Shown in pieces: positions 12,100 to 24,970 of a DNA stretch of 64,000 nt (position 1 is its first letter; the number at the start of each line of letters is the position of its first letter). This DNA comes from Azadirachta indica (taxonomy: Eukaryota > Streptophyta > Magnoliopsida > Sapindales > Meliaceae), in NCBI GenBank assembly GCA_022749755.1, contig CM040446.1, positions 10,502,367-10,566,366 of the forward strand, written 5' to 3'. A model generated the notes under the pieces. It was not told the DNA's origin and made no database searches. It worked only from the letters and a program-made list of their open reading frames with translations. The position numbers were made by a program, and so were the translations under genes.

Positions 12100-12880
12100 C
12101 ATAACTCCCCTGAGGTTTAGAAAACTCACATATAGTTTTAACATTTGAGAAAAGCTACACATACCTCCTTGGACCATTAGACCATCCATTTTATTAAAAA
12201 GAGTAAAATACCCTTAAAATTTAACTCCACATAAAAAAATAAAATGATAAATTAACTAAATAATTAAAATTTTTTGAATATGAGATTTTGAATTAATTAT
12301 CCAAATCCTTATAATATTTTGAATTAATTATGCAAACCTTTATAAGATTTTGAATCATTTATCCAAATCTTTTACAATATTGAATTATTTAAATGATTCA
12401 AAATATAAATAAAATAATAAAATTAAAATATCAATATTGAATATAAAAATGAATAAATTTATAATATATTAATAAATATTTATACTATCAATATATTATA
12501 AAATAATAATATTATTTATCCGATTAATGTATTTTATATAAATATATTATATTTTATCAAATTTTAGAGATTTATTAGTTATTTTTCATAAATAACTATT
12601 ATTGTATAAGGGTATATTATTATTTTTTAATAAATTAATATTTTTACAGATATTTTTAAAGTTATTAGGACTAATAAGGAAATTAGTGTAACTCTTAGAG
12701 ATTAAAATAGACTTTATAAAAAAAATAATTATCATATTATTGAAGAAAACCATTATTTTACCAAAATACTCATAAGTTCAATAGTCAACTAGCACTCAAC
12801 CATGATCAACTAAAGATTCAGAACAGATATGTGTGAGTTTTCCCAAACCTCCCATCTATGTGTGGCTCAAACTCAAGGAA
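12100..12880. mobile_element. Probable long-TIR element of the MULE/MITE type
   Basis: The left end (ACATAACTCCCCTGAGGTTT, then AGAAAACTCACATATAG) is matched by the complement of the right end (GGGAGGTTTGGGAAAACTCACACATAT) near 12825-12870. The interior is AT-rich with no coding frame. Boundaries and target duplication were not resolved. Confidence 0.6.
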
Positions 12881-15800
12881 GGAATTTATTAATTCCCCAT
12901 ATTTATATACTATGTACTTAAATAACAATAAATTTTATTCTAAATAAAATTAATTATTTTTTAAAATATTAAAAATATAACCAAATAATTTTAAAATATA
13001 AAAATTATGAAAAAAAATCTATTAATTAAATTATGAATTAATATGACATGATTATTTGAATAATTTATAATGTCGTAAATAGGTTCATATATCAAAAACT
13101 CTTGATGCAAATTTGACCAAATTATTAATTATGTCGCATAGTTTTATTAATTTATTAATCGTATCATTCATTAACTCATTAATTTTACGTCATATTCGTA
13201 TTGAGTTGATGGGTCATGTAAAAAATTGTTGCCCATTCAAAAAAATTAATATTATATAAAATTAAATATGAAGTATAATAAATATTCATATATTAGTAAT
13301 ATATTTACTTTTCGTAATTTTAATAAAAATAAAATAATTATTTAATAATAGTGAAATTCTTATTTTAAATATATCTCAAAAAATATTTAGTATTTGTTAT
13401 CGTAGGAGTTGTAAAAAAAAAGTAAATAAATTTGCTATAAAAATAAGTATAACTTTAGTAATCTAAAAAGATATAACATAACAATTAATTACAAATATTT
13501 AATATGACTTGCAATAAGTGCTAATTTAAGAACAAACATTTAATTAAGTGCTAACTTAAAAATCACTCTAAATGTTTATTTAATTATAATAAACAGTTTT
13601 AAGATAAATTTCCGTAGATGTCAATTAGCAATTGTACAGATGTTAGTAGCATTATCTAATGGACCCTAATTTAAAAAGTTCCTACATTTAAGGCCACTTT
13701 GAGATTGCTGTGGATTTTGAAATAATTTATTTTTATGGTGTTATAGAAATAATCAACTTTAAAAACAATCAATTTAGCGTTTGGTAAATTTTATTTACTA
13801 AAGTTGTATAAATTATTAAAAATATTATATTAATGTAAATGACTAAAATATACATGGTAAATAGTAATGAATATAAATTACTTTAAGTGTTTAATATATA
13901 TCCAGCTACCAAAATTTAGGTAGATGATGATATTACTCTTATTTATGCTCTTGATGAAGTAATGACAGATGAATTATATAGTATAATATAATATTAATAT
14001 AATATAATATATGCTTACTTAAAATAATTTATAGCAAAAATATAAATCAAAAGTAAAAATAAAAGTAAAAAAGTAATGAAAAAAAAAATTTGGTTTTAAC
14101 AATTTTATTTCTCAATTAAAGTTGAAATTTAAGAATTATTTTATGGAGTTAACTTTGAGATTTTGTAATTTTAAATATAAATATTTGATATTATACATAC
14201 AAGTAAAATTATTTTTCAAAATCAAATTATGAAAAGTAACTCTTCTCCTTATTCTCAAAATTTGCTTTTAAATAATGCGATTTAGCTAAAAGTGATTTTA
14301 CAAAAATTTTACTAAACACCTAAAATAATTCTTGACTATTTAGAATCATTTTTCTCTCTCCCAACAACAATTTCAAAGGGGCTTTTAATATAACTTAGTT
14401 TCATATATTCCATTATTTTAAGTGGGTTTCTATATTTTAACTTAAAGTGAAGTTTTAATAATTATCAAAATCACTTGATTATGTGAGATAACTATTTCTT
14501 TGATAAAATAATATTACAAGTGCTTAATAAAAACTCTACTCTGAAAATATGTTATAGGTATCTATCTCAAAATCTTGGATATAAATTTTATGAAGCACCA
14601 TCAATTAAGAGTAATTTCTATCTATGTACTGGTTGATGATGCCAAAATTTCGTTAGGGTATAAATACACTTATGCCTAGTGAAATTTCAGTCTACAAACA
14701 AGATTTATATTCATGCAAGGAATGCAACCTCACTTAATGCATTTTGAAATAAAAACCAAGAAACAATTAAAAAAAAAATACATAAAAGATAACGACTAAG
14801 CCCTCTCTTTCGTGTTGTAAATAGAAAAGCCTACAAAACCAAGTTAAAGTTAGAGCTAATATAATTCCTCATCAGTGTGAATACCTTTGACAGTTAAGTT
14901 AGACTAAATAATTCAAAATATCTAGAAAGAAAAAAATGAGATAGAACATCACAGAATTTCGGGTAAAAAGAAAGAAAAATTATTTCTTAAAAATTTACAC
15001 ATAAATAAAAGAAATTTACTAGTAATGCTAGCAATAATTGCGAACTTACTTTTATAACGTGTCCTTTTATCAATTGTTTGAGTCATTTTAAATAGAGTAA
15101 CATAACATTCCTTACTTTTGAATATATGTATGGAACTGAAGTCCAGTTTATACAAATATTTTTGAATCTACAGTGGGTTTGGATTTTGATGATCTTAATT
15201 GGGTTATAATTTTGAATCAATTTAGAATTGATTGTCAAGTTTTAATTCAATGAGTTTACAGCAAAAAGTTATTCATGCTAATGAGATATGAAAGTGATGT
15301 GATTTGTAAGATGATTTCGTGATGGTGATGGAGTAAATTTTGTTTATTTATATTTTATAAAGTGATTATAAATTTGATTACTAAAATAAATGGCAACTTA
15401 AGATATAGAGTGCTTTATTTTAAACTTAAAAAAATAAATTATAATTTAATTATTTGGGTAAAACTATCCTCCTATGTCTGTGAAAATTGTTGAAAATGCA
15501 AACCCCATCACTCAAAATAGAGAAAGAAGATAATTAATACTCGTTTGATTTAATTTTTTTATTAGTCGAAATAGTTTTTAATGCTAAATCCCCTGTCAAA
15601 TTTTTGGGGGACAAGGATCTTTTCCTTGTTTATTTTCTCTTTATTTGTCCTTAATTTTTAACCATTTTTCAATACATGATATTTATAAAATTTAATAACC
15701 AAGATTTTATTTTAACTTTACATCTTATTAATTAACAATTATTTTCCTTCTTAAAATTAAAAATATAATATAGGGTAATTTTTTCTAAAAAAAATTTTTT

Positions 15801-16990
15801 TATCTTTTCTCCTCTTTTTCTCTCACTTTTATTTTAAGCTTTTGTTAAAAAATAAAATTATTTAAAATAATCTTATTGTATTTTAAAATTTATATATACA
15901 TTTTTTTTCAAATAGAGTGTTAAAAATTTCTCTATTACAATAATTATTGATTTTTTCAATAATTATTTATGACAACCTACTAATTAATATATTTTTATTA
16001 CAATTATTATCAAACTTTTCCCCTATAATGTTTGAAATAATATCAGTTAGATAGAAATAATGGGAAACGTATCAAAAATCTCATTTAAGCTGTTAGTCAA
16101 CTAACTCGAAACAACGTATTTACTCTATTTTCCTCTATCACTTAGCTCTTACAGTAAAATAATTCTGACACCAATTATTTGAACTCCATGTATTCTATCA
16201 CTTAGCATTGTGAGGCATAATATTTACTTTGTTTTCAACTATATATATTCTACGAAGTCAAAGTAGCGAATAAAAAAAAATAAAATACAAAGCAAATAAT
16301 CAGCACATTGGTTGAGTAGCTGAGAAAAAAAAAATTGTCAACTTTCAATTGATTAGAACAAGAAAATAAGACTAAACAGAATCAAACAAAGGAAGGCAGA
16401 CGTTGAATCAATACATTGATAAATCAAAAACCAATCCAACATGCTACAAATCAACTTTTGTATTGAGAATCTTAAAGATAAAATAGAATGAACCAAAACG
16501 CATAACGCCAAAATGGGTATGTATACGAATCAATACGCATTATAACATTTGTCAATCAAATTGTAACGTGTGAGTCATATCTTAAAAGCAAATTAACCTC
16601 ACAAACTCAGAAAAAAAATACACTCAAAAAATAAAAATTCTACTTATAAAAATTTTATTGATAAAAAGGTTACTTTAAAAAATTTTACTTAAAAAGTTAT
16701 GTCAAATAAATCCTTAGTAGGTGGCTTTCAATGTAACTCATCAGGAGATTTTGAAAAAATTAAAAAAAAATTAAATCAAATATTTAAAATTTTTCAATCA
16801 AGTATATAAAACAAAAATTAATATGAAAAGATGTAATTAATTGAGTTAAGGAGTTAGTTATAATATTTATTTTTTAAAAAAGGTAAATTTGAAATATAAC
16901 ATGTGAAACTTTTAATTTTTACCATAAAACATAAATTTAGAATAAATTTTAAATTTTAAAATTTTAAAAATTAAAAAAAAAAAAAAAAAA
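12881..16990. other. Gene-free AT-rich region
   Basis: No coding sequence, RNA gene or promoter-like island was recognised across 4 kb. Fragments of the dispersed CGTTTG-ended repeat (see 49321) are visible near 13765, 15541-16020 and 16620-16712. A poly-A run ends the region at about 16970-16993. Confidence 0.5.
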
Positions 16991-16994
16991 AAAG

Positions 16995-17600
16995 GGAATT
17001 ATAGTGATTGGGTCGAGTTAATATCAAATTGGACTTGGATCAAGATCGTGCTTGTTTGGGCTTAGTTCTCTTGGAGGAGCAAACAGGCAATCCATAGGGT
17101 AGGACTAACTCAGGCGAGTGGTGTGGGGTCGGGGGGACTTCACATGTGACAATTGTACACGTCAGATCTTCGTTGCTTCACGCCTTTCCCGTACTGTATG
17201 TACCGTTTCATTGATTTGGCTTCCGCAACGTCACTCTTAGCTTAATGATAATAATAAATTTTTTATTATTATTAATATTTTAATCGCTCACAATTTCTAA
17301 CCGGTCCGACACGTCACTTTCTTACACCCTCCAGCCGATGTTTTTATTACCGTTGTACGTTGGAAAGAGCGGGAATACATCGAAGTTGCGATGACTTGTT
17401 CTCTCCATCTGTAGGACCCATAAGTAAAGATTACATAGAGATTCACGCTCACGCTTCTCCACTGCGCGTGGATTTCAATCCGATTCTGATTCAGTTTCAC
17501 TCCCAGTACCGCACGTTTAAGTAAACAAATGCTTTTGAGATTGCTTCTCCGTGTGTTCATACCCACGCCACAGGTTCCGTAACGGTGGACTACTCCATAT
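16995..17600. other. GC-richer, promoter-like island without a recognised gene
   Basis: Composition changes sharply from the surrounding AT-rich DNA. Several ACGT-core boxes are present: ACACGTCAG near 17157, CAACGTCAC near 17227, ACACGTCAC near 17309, then GTACGTTGG and GCACGTTTA. A minus-strand open frame of 89 codons (17566-17297) has no recognised family. Possibilities are the promoter or first exon of an unrecognised gene, a noncoding transcript, or a remnant of lost coding DNA. No function is claimed. Confidence 0.4.
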
Positions 17601-20600
17601 GTTTTCCATTTTTAATTCCAAAATAATACAAGGTTATGTTGACTCAGGATTTTTTTTTTTAATTTTTGACCTTTTCGAATTATTTCATTGTAATACTTAA
17701 TATTTTATCAAAATTCACTGCGTTTGAATTTTTTATGTATTAATCATAAACACCCTCATATTTCTCATATGATAATTGATATGGTATTATGGATTAATTT
17801 ATTCTAAAAGTTTGGCTAATAATAGTTTTAAAAATATAAATTGTAGCCACATTGTTTGAATCTCTTTTTGAAAAGATTCTCTAAGGTTTTAGTAAATATT
17901 TTATTTTCGCCCCTATTATTTTAAAAAATATACATTTTAGTCACTTTATTTGACTCTATTCGAAAAAATTCTCTAATATTTTATAATTTATCTCAATGAA
18001 CTCCCTATTGTTTTTACTCAACTTCTATTTAATTCTTTGACCAACATTTTATTATACTCTAATTATCAATTACTTTAAGTTGGATAAGCAAATAATATTA
18101 TAAAACCTTTTAATTTCTTTTATCATATATTACAATATAAATAATTACATGTAAATAAAATTAAAAAAAAAAAACTCGTTATCAGTGATTAAGATAAGAT
18201 TATTTTCATTGACATAACATTAGGGAAAACTCAAACAAAGTAGTGGTCGCTAGCTATGAGTTTCATTTCTTATTTTATTTTATATAATTAAAAATTTATT
18301 ATTGTATTATATTATGCGACACCAATTGGTAATACTTTTTGGATTGATATATGAGATTTAGAGTCCAAACTCTATTTATACAGATTATAAAGAAATTTTG
18401 TTTATTTATTGTAATATTTAAATGAAATTAAAAAAAAATATTATATAACACTTTAGAATACTATATTATGTTATTAACAAATCTTTGTTGATAATAAAAA
18501 ATTTAGTACAAGTTCAAGTCTAAGTTGAAACTGAAAGCCATAACATGTCATTTTATCAAGTATTTTTGACACAGTAGAATTGTGAGAAACGTACGAATAT
18601 ATCTTAATAACATCCGATTGTAGGTTAAGCGCACTTGGGAGGACCTAAACTCCAAAAAAAAAAAAATTGTTATGTAAGTGGATAAGTGCTAGGGAAGCAT
18701 AAGAGCCAAAAATCATATATAAAAAAATATTTGATGTAATTTATTAATTACAATTATTTTTCAAATAAAATCATTATTTCATAAGAAATTCTCTTTCTTG
18801 ATTAAAATATGTAAATTAGTGTTTTAATGTGCAAAAGCCTTACTTTAAGTTAAATTCTTTCATTTTGGCTAAAATAATGAAATCTTAAATTAAAATATAA
18901 CTACTTTGTTTTATTGGGATTACCAAATCCTCATCTCATAAGGATTTTGTTTTCTTTAATTAAACATATGTAAAGTAATATTTTTCTTAAAACAAAGGTT
19001 TATTTTAATTGAATTATTTTGATTTAATTAAAATAAGAGGCTTTTAATTGTAATATAATTACTTGCAATATTTAATTAAGATTAAAATACAACAAATTTA
19101 TTTGTTGAAAAAGTCATATTTTTCAAAGAGATAGGAATAGTATTTGAAGATTTTTTTTTCTTTTTATTTTGAAAGCAAGAAAATCCTTCATTTCATTATA
19201 AATCAAATATTACAAACCATTGTAGATTTATACCCAACATCTTTAAGATATTACAAAGATCCATTACAATATAAAATATGATAAATTATAATACTCACTA
19301 AGAAATATGAAGACACCTTCGCATTTAGTGTTTTTAACTAAAAAAAAGTATTTTGGATTAAAATTCTACTAGGATTTCTCTCATAACTCTTTCTCTTTAC
19401 TTCCACTACTTTACTTGATCTTTTTGACCTACGTTGCAACAAATCTTTAATAAGAAGCTTGTTATAGTATAAAATCTTTCAGATCTAAAACATTACTTCT
19501 TCAAATTTCTTCATAAAGGTCTTCAATATAATATTATAATAATATAAATAGATAAAAACAATAAAAGTACTACAGATCTAGATTTGGATGGATATAAACC
19601 ACTATTAGGTGGAGGAAAATTATTATAAGATGAAAATAAATTTAGATCTAAATTTAAGTAGAAATTTGTATTTATTGAAGAATGAAAAACAAAAATAGAA
19701 GAAAGTTGAAGACATCCTATGGGTGAAGGAGTAAAACTCTCCGTCTCTCTCTCTGACAATTTTTTTTTTCTTTTTTATAGTTGTAGTTAAGAGAGTTTTA
19801 GATAATGAGAAAGAAAGAGAGGTTATGCAATTGGTATCATTTGTCAACTTACAATAGTTTTTAAGGATGAAAATACATAGTAGTATGATTTTGGTAGTAC
19901 TATATACCCATAAACTAATAAAAAAAATTATTTTACATAGTAAAATATGCCTTTTTTAAGCCATCTTGAGTCATCATTAATACTTTGCCACACACAAAAC
20001 AACCAACTTGTGCACCTTAATTTCAATGTTCTTTTTATCGTGATCCTAGCTTTGCTTACTCTCTATCAACCCTACAATATGCGTAAACCATGTAACACCT
20101 TATGTTGCCTATCACAACCCTAAAATACCAGCAAATAACTTGTTAAATTTCCTTTGCAATTAGATACTTCTTCAAGAAACCCAAGTATTTTCCACTGTTG
20201 AGAGAAACTAAGGCATCTGTTTATTTTATTACTCTATTAAAAATTGAAATACACCTTTCTTATCTTATGGGATAAAAAAAAATACTCAATTCATATTCTA
20301 AATAACTCAAATTATAAATCAAGTTGCTTTGTTATATCCACTATAACCAAATTATGCCACACGTAACTAACAAGTAATCCCTTGCACCCAAGTGTTTGCT
20401 TGTATTATTATTAGACATAACTCACTTCTTTATATCAATTCAAAATTTAGGTCTAGTGTCAATTTAAATATATCTAGTATCTAACATAAACCTAATATAT
20501 AAATTATCTAAAGTTGCAATATAACGAATCTTAGACACCAAAGAACCTTTAAAAAACATAATGGATCCGACTCCTTCAATTCAAATTTAAAGGTAATAGT

Positions 20601-21290
20601 AACTTAGTTCAAGACTTTAGAATATAATTGTAATAAATCTAGGCAGCTTTGCCAAATCAAGTAAATCAACTTGTGCACTCAAAATTTATATTATAATAAA
20701 TTTATAAAATTTATCAAGAGAAATTTAATCAAAATGCTCAACACTTAAGCTGAATTTTCAACAATACTCATTATTTAAAATTTGTTATAAAAATGACCCA
20801 TTTAAATTTTTTTAAACGAAAATATCCCTATCGAAAGTATATGTTGATTATTTTTAAAATATATTTTGAATAGCGGTCATTTTAGAAAATTAAATTTCTA
20901 ATATGTTATTGTTAAAAATCTCTTATTTATCAATGGTGATATAATAAATGATAAAATAAATTATGAAGAGTTTTTATAATATTATTCTCAAATGAAATCG
21001 ACAAAAAGAGTAATAGAATTTTGGTAAAGCATTTAGTTAAAGTTGACTAAAAACTATAGGGATTTGATTGGGATAAATGAAATACTAAAGAGCTTTTTGA
21101 AACAAACTCAAATAAGTTTTTTAACATACATATTTACTAAAATATTAGAGACCAAAGTGAAATTAACTCTAAAAATATTATTAGAGAGTTTTTATGAAAT
21201 AGAACTAAACAAAGTGACTAATATGTATATTTCTTAAAATATTAGGGACTAAAATAAAATTCTCCAGTAGATTGGTAACTCTGTTGCCGC
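17601..21290. other. Gene-free AT-rich region
   Basis: No coding sequence was recognised. The part 19970-20760 is less simple in composition than its surroundings and might be a decayed retroelement, but no domain could be read. Short open frames at 19523-19847 are low-complexity (CT-rich on the minus strand) and were not accepted as genes. Confidence 0.45.
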
Positions 21291-21299
21291 TGGTGCTTT

Positions 21300-22424
21300 G
21301 GTAAGGGTGGGTGGTATTTTACATTTTTCTTTCTCAAAGTCAGGGCATGGCAGGGCTGCCTTGTACTATTTTCCTTCGTAGTTTTGAACTCAAAGACACA
21401 TAACAATAAGACTTTTTTTTTTTTTTTCTAAATTTTTTTCTCTATCCTACGCAGAGGTCACGTGCCATTCTGAGGTACTACATCGTGCTTTTCGCTTCTC
21501 TGCACTCTGCTTTCTGCAATCTGCCACCCACCCACCATCACCATCACACTCACACACAACACAGCAGGAGCGCAAACCAAATCAAATAATACACAGAAAG
21601 AGAGAGACAGTCTCTGCTAAGCTTGTGTTCAGTTTTCAATTCACTTCTATTCTTACTAGTATAACTAAAGTGAAAATAATAACAATAATAAAATAATAAT
21701 AATAATAAATTTGAAAAAAAAAGCCCACCCAAAACTTGATAGATTCAAAAATAACAAATCGCTCTGTAAATGGATGCCTCCTGTTGTTGTTTTTGTTCGT
21801 ACACAAACATGCTGCAGTGCAGGCTTTTTCACAGCCGTCTTTACCATTATTACCATTATCATTATTACCATGCACAAACAGAACCAGAGGCTGTGTCTCG
21901 AGAAAGATCAGATCTCTCTTCTTATTAAACTTAACTATCTTTCTAATCTACACGCATTGTCTGTGACATAATAATGACTCTCTTTTTATCCTCATTATCA
22001 CCATTCTCCGTAATTTAATGTCATCTTCTTTCTTCATTTACGTTAATGTACCAGCACCACTGTCCTCTGCTGTTGCTTGCTGTTCCACCTTCTGCAGCAA
22101 TATTTTCTTTTTTTTTTTTTCTTTTTTTCTTTCTGTGAACTCAGTAATTATCCTTGTCAGAAGCACTAATTACTGCGTCTGCCACTGCCACAATCTTTTC
22201 GTAGTAGTATTCACACCACCTCACGTTACTTGCCCGCTTCTTCTTTGTCTCTTACTGTGTTGCTGTTGCTGCTAGTTTGTGCTATTTTTACTTGTACTGC
22301 TGCTGCTGCTGCTACTACTACCTGTTGTTGTGTCTCAATCTCATTTTTAGTTTTTCTGCGTGTGCTTGAGTGAATATAGAACCTTTTCCCAGGGCGGTCA
22401 CCGGAAATTCTAAGCTTCCGGTAA
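21300..22424 (+). promoter_or_regulatory. Promoter and long 5' leader of the G-gamma gene
   Basis: A low-copy, pyrimidine-rich region leads up to the ATG at 22425. It contains a perfect G-box CACGTG within GGTCACGTGCC near 21460, CT-rich tracts, a poly-T/CT run near 22109-22132 and a CTG/CTA microsatellite near 22297-22322. The leader probably includes hundreds of transcribed bases with short upstream open frames. The transcription start was not determined. Confidence 0.5.
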
Positions 22425-24225
22425 ATGGCTGCTCCTTCTGGGTCCTCTTCTTCAGTGCCTTCGCTGCCGCCACCGTATCCAAAATCTCCACCGGAGTATC
22501 CGGATTTGTATGGGAAGCGCCGTGAAACCGCTAAGGTGCAGGTACTTGAGAGAGAGATTGGCTTTCTTGAGGTGCGTTCAGTTTAATCTTTCTACAATTG
22601 GTTTTCTTATTACTTGTAATTATCGAATACTAGCACAACAATTTGATTATAGTGTACATTTGAGCACCACTAGTTGTCTAGTTCTCTTTTCTTTTCTCGA
22701 ATCTGTTTCAGTGGCCTATGATAAAAGAGTTTCAAGGCATCACTTTTAGAGTGGTATAATCTGAAATTTCATTGGTATGCAATGGAGAAGAACAGATAGA
22801 AAACACATTATTATTATAATACGTCCATTGAATAAATTTTCTTGAAGATAAAAGAGATTGGTAATTTATAGATGGGTAGCTTTTGCACTATCAAGATTAT
22901 ACTGTCCACTGATTGGGTTATGGGTGAGAATTCATTTTGATAAAACTAGTTCCACCTATGAAATAGCTGTCTCATCTTATAAGATGCAATGACTTTTGAC
23001 TATTTTATGTCATTTGCATAATGTTTTTGATCAGCTAAGAAGTTTTCATTTGATTACACTGCTATGGCCTTGATATGTAGTGGTGACAGTAAAACCCCAA
23101 TCCATGTTAGCATGAGTGATGAGGTATTCATATGCTAATTGCTTTCAATTTGCCAATTCATAGGAAAAGATTATTTACATTCATCTTTCTCAATATCATT
23201 AACAATATTGCCTTGAGCAGGAAGAATTAAAAACTGTTGAAGGCCTTCATCCTGCTTCCAGATACTGCAAAGAGTATGTTCAATCATGCAATTACCTCAA
23301 GAAGCATCTAATTCATCGGATTCTTTCTTTCTTTTTTTCCTTTATTTTTGGTTGAAGAAGTAAATTATTCTTGCATATTATGTTCTGAGATAGAGATATC
23401 CTAATTGCCCATTTTCATCTAAGATGTAATAGAAAAGATCAAACTGAATTTTCAGGGTTGCTGATTTTGTGGTTGCGAAGTCGGATCCTTTATTACCTAT
23501 GTAAGTAAGCATTAACTTATCTTTCCCTTTGTCTAATTTCTGAAGGAGATTACAATCCGTAACAATTTATCTCTGTTGGGCAGAAATCCGAAGACTCGAA
23601 GATCATGTCGATTTTGGAAGTGGCTTTGGTATCATTTACTTCTTTTCATCATGTATACTATTCTCAATTAGAGTTTGATTCTCTTAAATGAATGTAAAGC
23701 GAGTTTTCCTCTGTTGTGTGCAGTCGAATGCCCTGTTTTAACTTCTCCTGGCTTTCATGGATATGTTGTTGCTGTTATTCTAAATGTTCTATTCATGTGG
23801 AATTGCCGCGCTGCTGTAACTGCTGTGACTGCAATCCATGTAACTGCGGTGACTGCAATCCCTGTAACTGCGGTGACTGCAATCCGTGTAACTGCAGTGA
23901 CTGTAATCCATGTAACTGCAGTGACTGCAATGCGTGTTGCTGTCATCCATGTAGCAGCTGTAGCTGTTCGATACCAAAGTGCTGGTGCTGGAGTTGCTCT
24001 TGTCCACGGTCACGCTGCTGCAAAAAGAAATCGTGTGGTAGTGTTTGTTGTTGTAGTGATTGTTGCGATTTACGGCTTCCTTCATGCCCAGATTGCTCTT
24101 GCTGTTGCTCTTGTAACCCATGTTGCCAATGGAAATGCCCTCGTCTTAAGTGTCCGAAGTTACGACTTTGTTGCAGCTGTAAAAAGAAATGTCGCACTTG
24201 TAACCCATGTTGTCTATTCTTCTAG
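22425..24225 (+). CDS. AGG3: Type-C heterotrimeric G-protein gamma subunit (AGG3/GS3-like)
   Basis: Five exons (22425-22571, 23221-23273, 23456-23500, 23584-23628, 23724-24225) splice at GT-AG sites into a 263-residue frame, close to Arabidopsis AGG3 (251 from memory). Residues 1-97 form the G-gamma-like domain: a Pro/Ser start, PKSPPEYPDLYGKRRE, the coiled-coil VQVLEREIGFLEEELKTVEG, HPASRYCKEVADFVVAKSDPLLP, and RFWKWLC. This part pairs with G-beta at the plasma membrane. A short hydrophobic stretch (around 102-113) precedes a tail with about 59 cysteines in 167 residues, the hallmark of type C subunits (AGG3, rice GS3 and DEP1), which control organ and seed size, stomatal and stress responses. 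There is no CaaX prenylation box; the end is CCLFF. Five CN(C)xDCNP repeats lie in the tail. The gene converges with the subtilase, stops 746 bp apart. The symbol is by homology. Confidence 0.95.
23815..23934 (+). repeat. Five in-frame 24-bp repeats in the G-gamma tail
   Basis: Five consecutive 24-base units with the pattern TGTAACTGCNGTGACTGCAA plus TCCN differ by one to three bases. Each encodes an eight-residue Cys module (C-N-C-G/S/C-D-C-N-P). Because 24 is a multiple of three, copy-number change keeps the frame and merely lengthens the tail. Confidence 0.93.
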
Positions 24226-24296
24226 CAATTAAACGCTGCTGAATTCGTAAGGAAGCTTTTGTTAACATGCCATTCTACTCCTATCTATTATTCATA

Positions 24297-24329
<33 letters not shown>

Positions 24330-24970
24330 GGAGCCATGTGTGTGTTTTGCAACTTCGAAAGTTCATTTTATTTATTCAGTTATTGTCTCTCCGAAGGAAA
24401 TGGGAAATACTAATATGGGATGGGCCATAATGTAATTAAGGATTTATGTTTTAAGCAACTCTTCAACCTTCCATCATTGAAATCAGTGGACCTACAACTG
24501 ATTAATTATTGATGTAAATAATTGAATTGGCAGGCAGGCAGGCAGGCAAGCAGGCTACCTTTGAATGGTTCATGGTTATTGCTTTCGTCACTAAACAATC
24601 CTTTCCTGCAAAAGAAAAACTGCTACTGCAGCATATGTCCTTTCTTTCAGTTTTTCCAATGAATTATTGCCCGCCATTCTCAAACTCAAATCATTTTGCT
24701 GTGGACAATCACAATCCAGCAGGTCGACAGGATAACAATTACATTATTTTGGGCTTTGGCTATCTGCCGTCAACAGTTCAACTAACATCATTTTTCCAGA
24801 TACTGTGATATCTTCAAAGTTGAAAGCAATATCTAAAACTAGTCATGTCATTCAATCCCAAGGATAGAATCTGGACTAACTTCTACAAAGGCAAAAGATT
24901 ACATTAAAAAATTTCCACAGATAGATCAGAGGCATTTTGCAGGGCCTCATCCGAAATACACCAAATTAGC
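24226..24970. other. Intergenic spacer between convergent genes, with microsatellites
   Basis: Holds the 3' UTRs of the G-gamma gene (plus) and the subtilase (minus). Contains an AT dinucleotide run at about 24295-24329 and a GGCA tetranucleotide run at 24530-24555 (GGCAGGCAGGCAGGCAAGCA). The open frame at 24527-24808 has no recognised domain and was not called as a gene. Confidence 0.6.

Noticed and set aside
17297..17566. 89-codon minus-strand frame in the 17-kb island
   Set aside because: No recognisable domain and no codon pattern evidence; retained only as part of an island worth checking.
19523..19847. Minus-strand frames of 74-78 codons rich in Phe, Ser and Leu
   Set aside because: They come from CT/AT-rich low-complexity DNA.
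23675..24232. Long open frame of 185 codons, Val/Thr/Ala-rich, overlapping the G-gamma last exon, and several minus-strand frames there
   Set aside because: They are other-frame readings of the 24-bp repeat. The Cys-rich frame joins perfectly to four upstream G-gamma exons.
24527..24808. 93-codon frame starting in a GGCA repeat
   Set aside because: The start is simple repeat and the remainder lies in the shared 3' UTR region. No domain.
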